DNA of 7,026 nt from the NCBI GenBank assembly GCA_009692275.1, contig SHZL01000147.1, positions 1 through 7,026 of the forward strand, read 5' to 3'. Shown piece after piece: positions 5,867 through 7,026 of this stretch (position 1 is its first letter; each line of letters starts with the position of its first letter). The notes under the pieces were generated by a model. That model had not been told where the DNA came from and searched no databases. It saw only the letters and a list, made by a program, of their open reading frames with translations. Origin of the DNA: Lysobacterales bacterium (lineage in GTDB: Bacteria > Pseudomonadota > Gammaproteobacteria > Xanthomonadales > SZUA-36). A program made the position numbers and the translations under genes.

Positions 5867-7026
5867 TCAGGCCCAGTCTTTGGCTTGGGCCATTTCAAGC
5901 AAATCCTGCTGCTTCTCGGCGAATGCCTGATATTCGCGCTGCCAACTGGATTGTTCCGAAACACGTGATACCTGCACGGCCGTCACTTTGTATTCCGGGC
6001 AATTGGTGGCCCAATCGGAGTTGTCCGTGGTAATCACGTTGGCTCCACTGAAAGGGAAATGGAAGGTGGTGTAGACCACCCCGGGCTGCACCCGGTCTGT
6101 CAGCACCGCGCGCAAAACGGTGTCCCCGGCCCGGCTGCTGATGCCGCACCAATCCCCTTCGTTGATACCGCGTTCTTCGGCATCGAAGGGATGGATTTCC
6201 AGTACATCTTCGCTGTAGAACTCAGAATTGGCCGTGCGCCGGGTCTGTGCGCCCACGTTGTATTGCGACAGAATCCGCCCGGTCGTCAACAGCAGAGGGT
6301 ACTTGCGCGTGGTACGTTCATCCGTCGGGACAAATCCGGTAATGGCAAAGTAGCCTTTACCGCGCACGAACTCGTCGATATGCATAGTTGGAGTGCCATG
6401 GGGGGCAGCGTCATTGCACGGCCACTGGATGCTGCCAAGGCTATCCAGTTTGGCATAACTGACGCCGGCAAAAGTCGGCGTCAGGCGCGCGATTTCGTCC
6501 ATGATCTCGGACGGGTGGGCGTAGTTCATGGGATAGCCCAGCGCATTGCTCAGCATTTGCGTGACTTCCCAGTCCGCATACACAGCCAGGGGCTCTATGG
6601 CTTTGCGTACCGGTGAAATACGCCGTTCCGCATTGGTAAACGTGCCATCTTTTTCCAGGAAAGAGCAGCCCGGCAGGAATACATGGGCGAAGCGCGCGGT
6701 CTCATTGAGGAATATGTCCTGCACGATCAGGCATTCCAGCGAACGCAACGCGTGTTCGACATGCTGGGTGTTGGGATCCGACTGCGCCACGTCCTCGCCC
6801 TGGCAATACAAGCCCTTGAAGCGGCCACTGATGGATGCATCAAACATGTTGGGGATGCGCAATCCCGGCTCTGCCTGTAGCACGGTCTTCCATTCATTTT
6901 CAAACAAACTTCGCACCGCCGGATCAGATACGTGCCGGTAGCCGGGCAGTTCATGCGGGAATGAACCCATGTCGCAGGAGCCCTGCACATTGTTCTGCCC
7001 GCGCAATGGATTCACACCCACGCCTT
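5867..7026 (-). CDS. fdsA: NAD-dependent formate dehydrogenase subunit alpha, C-terminal part
   Basis: The catalytic subunit, which oxidises formate to CO2 at a bis-MGD molybdenum centre and passes electrons through iron-sulfur clusters to the NAD-reducing FdsB/FdsG part. The gene enters from the right edge, leaving 385 codons and the stop, roughly the last 40% of a subunit of about 950 residues. The fragment starts in molybdopterin oxidoreductase sequence, GVNPLRGQNNVQG, followed by LYCQGEDVAQSDPN, IVQDIFLNETA and FLEKDGTFTNAERR. The molybdopterin dinucleotide-binding domain covers about residues 242-353 of the fragment, with LLLTTGRILSQYN and FHFPFSGANV. The N-terminal ferredoxin-like domains and the active-site Cys or Sec lie outside, so the metal ligand cannot be judged. 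The fdhD-fdsD genes behind it identify the fdsGBACD type rather than a membrane-bound FdnG/FdoG. Confidence 0.94.
   Translation of the reverse strand, partial: GVGVNPLRGQNNVQGSCDMGSFPHELPGYRHVSDPAVRSLFENEWKTVLQAEPGLRIPNMFDASISGRFKGLYCQGEDVAQSDPNTQHVEHALRSLECLIVQDIFLNETARFAHVFLPGCSFLEKDGTFTNAERRISPVRKAIEPLAVYADWEVTQMLSNALGYPMNYAHPSEIMDEIARLTPTFAGVSYAKLDSLGSIQWPCNDAAPHGTPTMHIDEFVRGKGYFAITGFVPTDERTTRKYPLLLTTGRILSQYNVGAQTRRTANSEFYSEDVLEIHPFDAEERGINEGDWCGISSRAGDTVLRAVLTDRVQPGVVYTTFHFPFSGANVITTDNSDWATNCPEYKVTAVQVSRVSEQSSWQREYQAFAEKQQDLLEMAQAKDWA

Overview
The window reads as chromosomal DNA of a Pseudomonadota bacterium, most likely gamma- or betaproteobacterial. It is fairly GC-rich and tightly packed. 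It carries an E. coli-type cyclopropane fatty acid synthase and a soluble NAD-linked formate dehydrogenase operon of the fdsGBACD type. I saw no transposase, integrase, phage gene, tRNA, rRNA or CRISPR array. I cannot name a genus from the sequence alone.

Layout. Positions 1-859 (minus strand) hold a short-chain dehydrogenase/reductase (SDR) and, just downstream, the first codons of what looks like a zinc-type (MDR) alcohol/quinone oxidoreductase that runs off the left edge. Positions 860-1125 are a divergent intergenic region of 266 bp with a candidate plus-strand promoter and a small leader hairpin. Positions 1126-2286 (plus strand) encode cyclopropane-fatty-acyl-phospholipid synthase (cfa). 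Positions 2337-7026 (minus strand) are one tightly spaced gene run. In transcription order it is fdsA (3' part only, entering from the right edge), fdhD, fdsD, mobA, moaB and moeA. It converges on cfa with only 50 bp between the stop codons.

How the genes work together. The minus-strand run pairs a bis-MGD-dependent formate dehydrogenase with the late steps of building its cofactor. MoaB belongs to the family that adenylylates molybdopterin, MoeA inserts molybdate, MobA adds GMP to form the guanine dinucleotide cofactor, FdhD passes sulfur to the cofactor before insertion, and FdsA/FdsD are parts of the enzyme. The early steps (MoaA, MoaC, MoaD, MoaE, MoeB) are not in the window. The upstream fdsG and fdsB genes are expected beyond the right edge.

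The genes are mostly conventional. The less ordinary points are: a 10-bp stem-loop that pairs fully only in the minus-strand transcript at the mobA stop codon; an in-frame fdsD-mobA junction separated by a single UGA; an out-of-frame 17-bp repeat that encodes the C-terminal tail of FdhD; and an altered conserved motif in the CFA synthase. I found no strong evidence for an undescribed multi-gene system.
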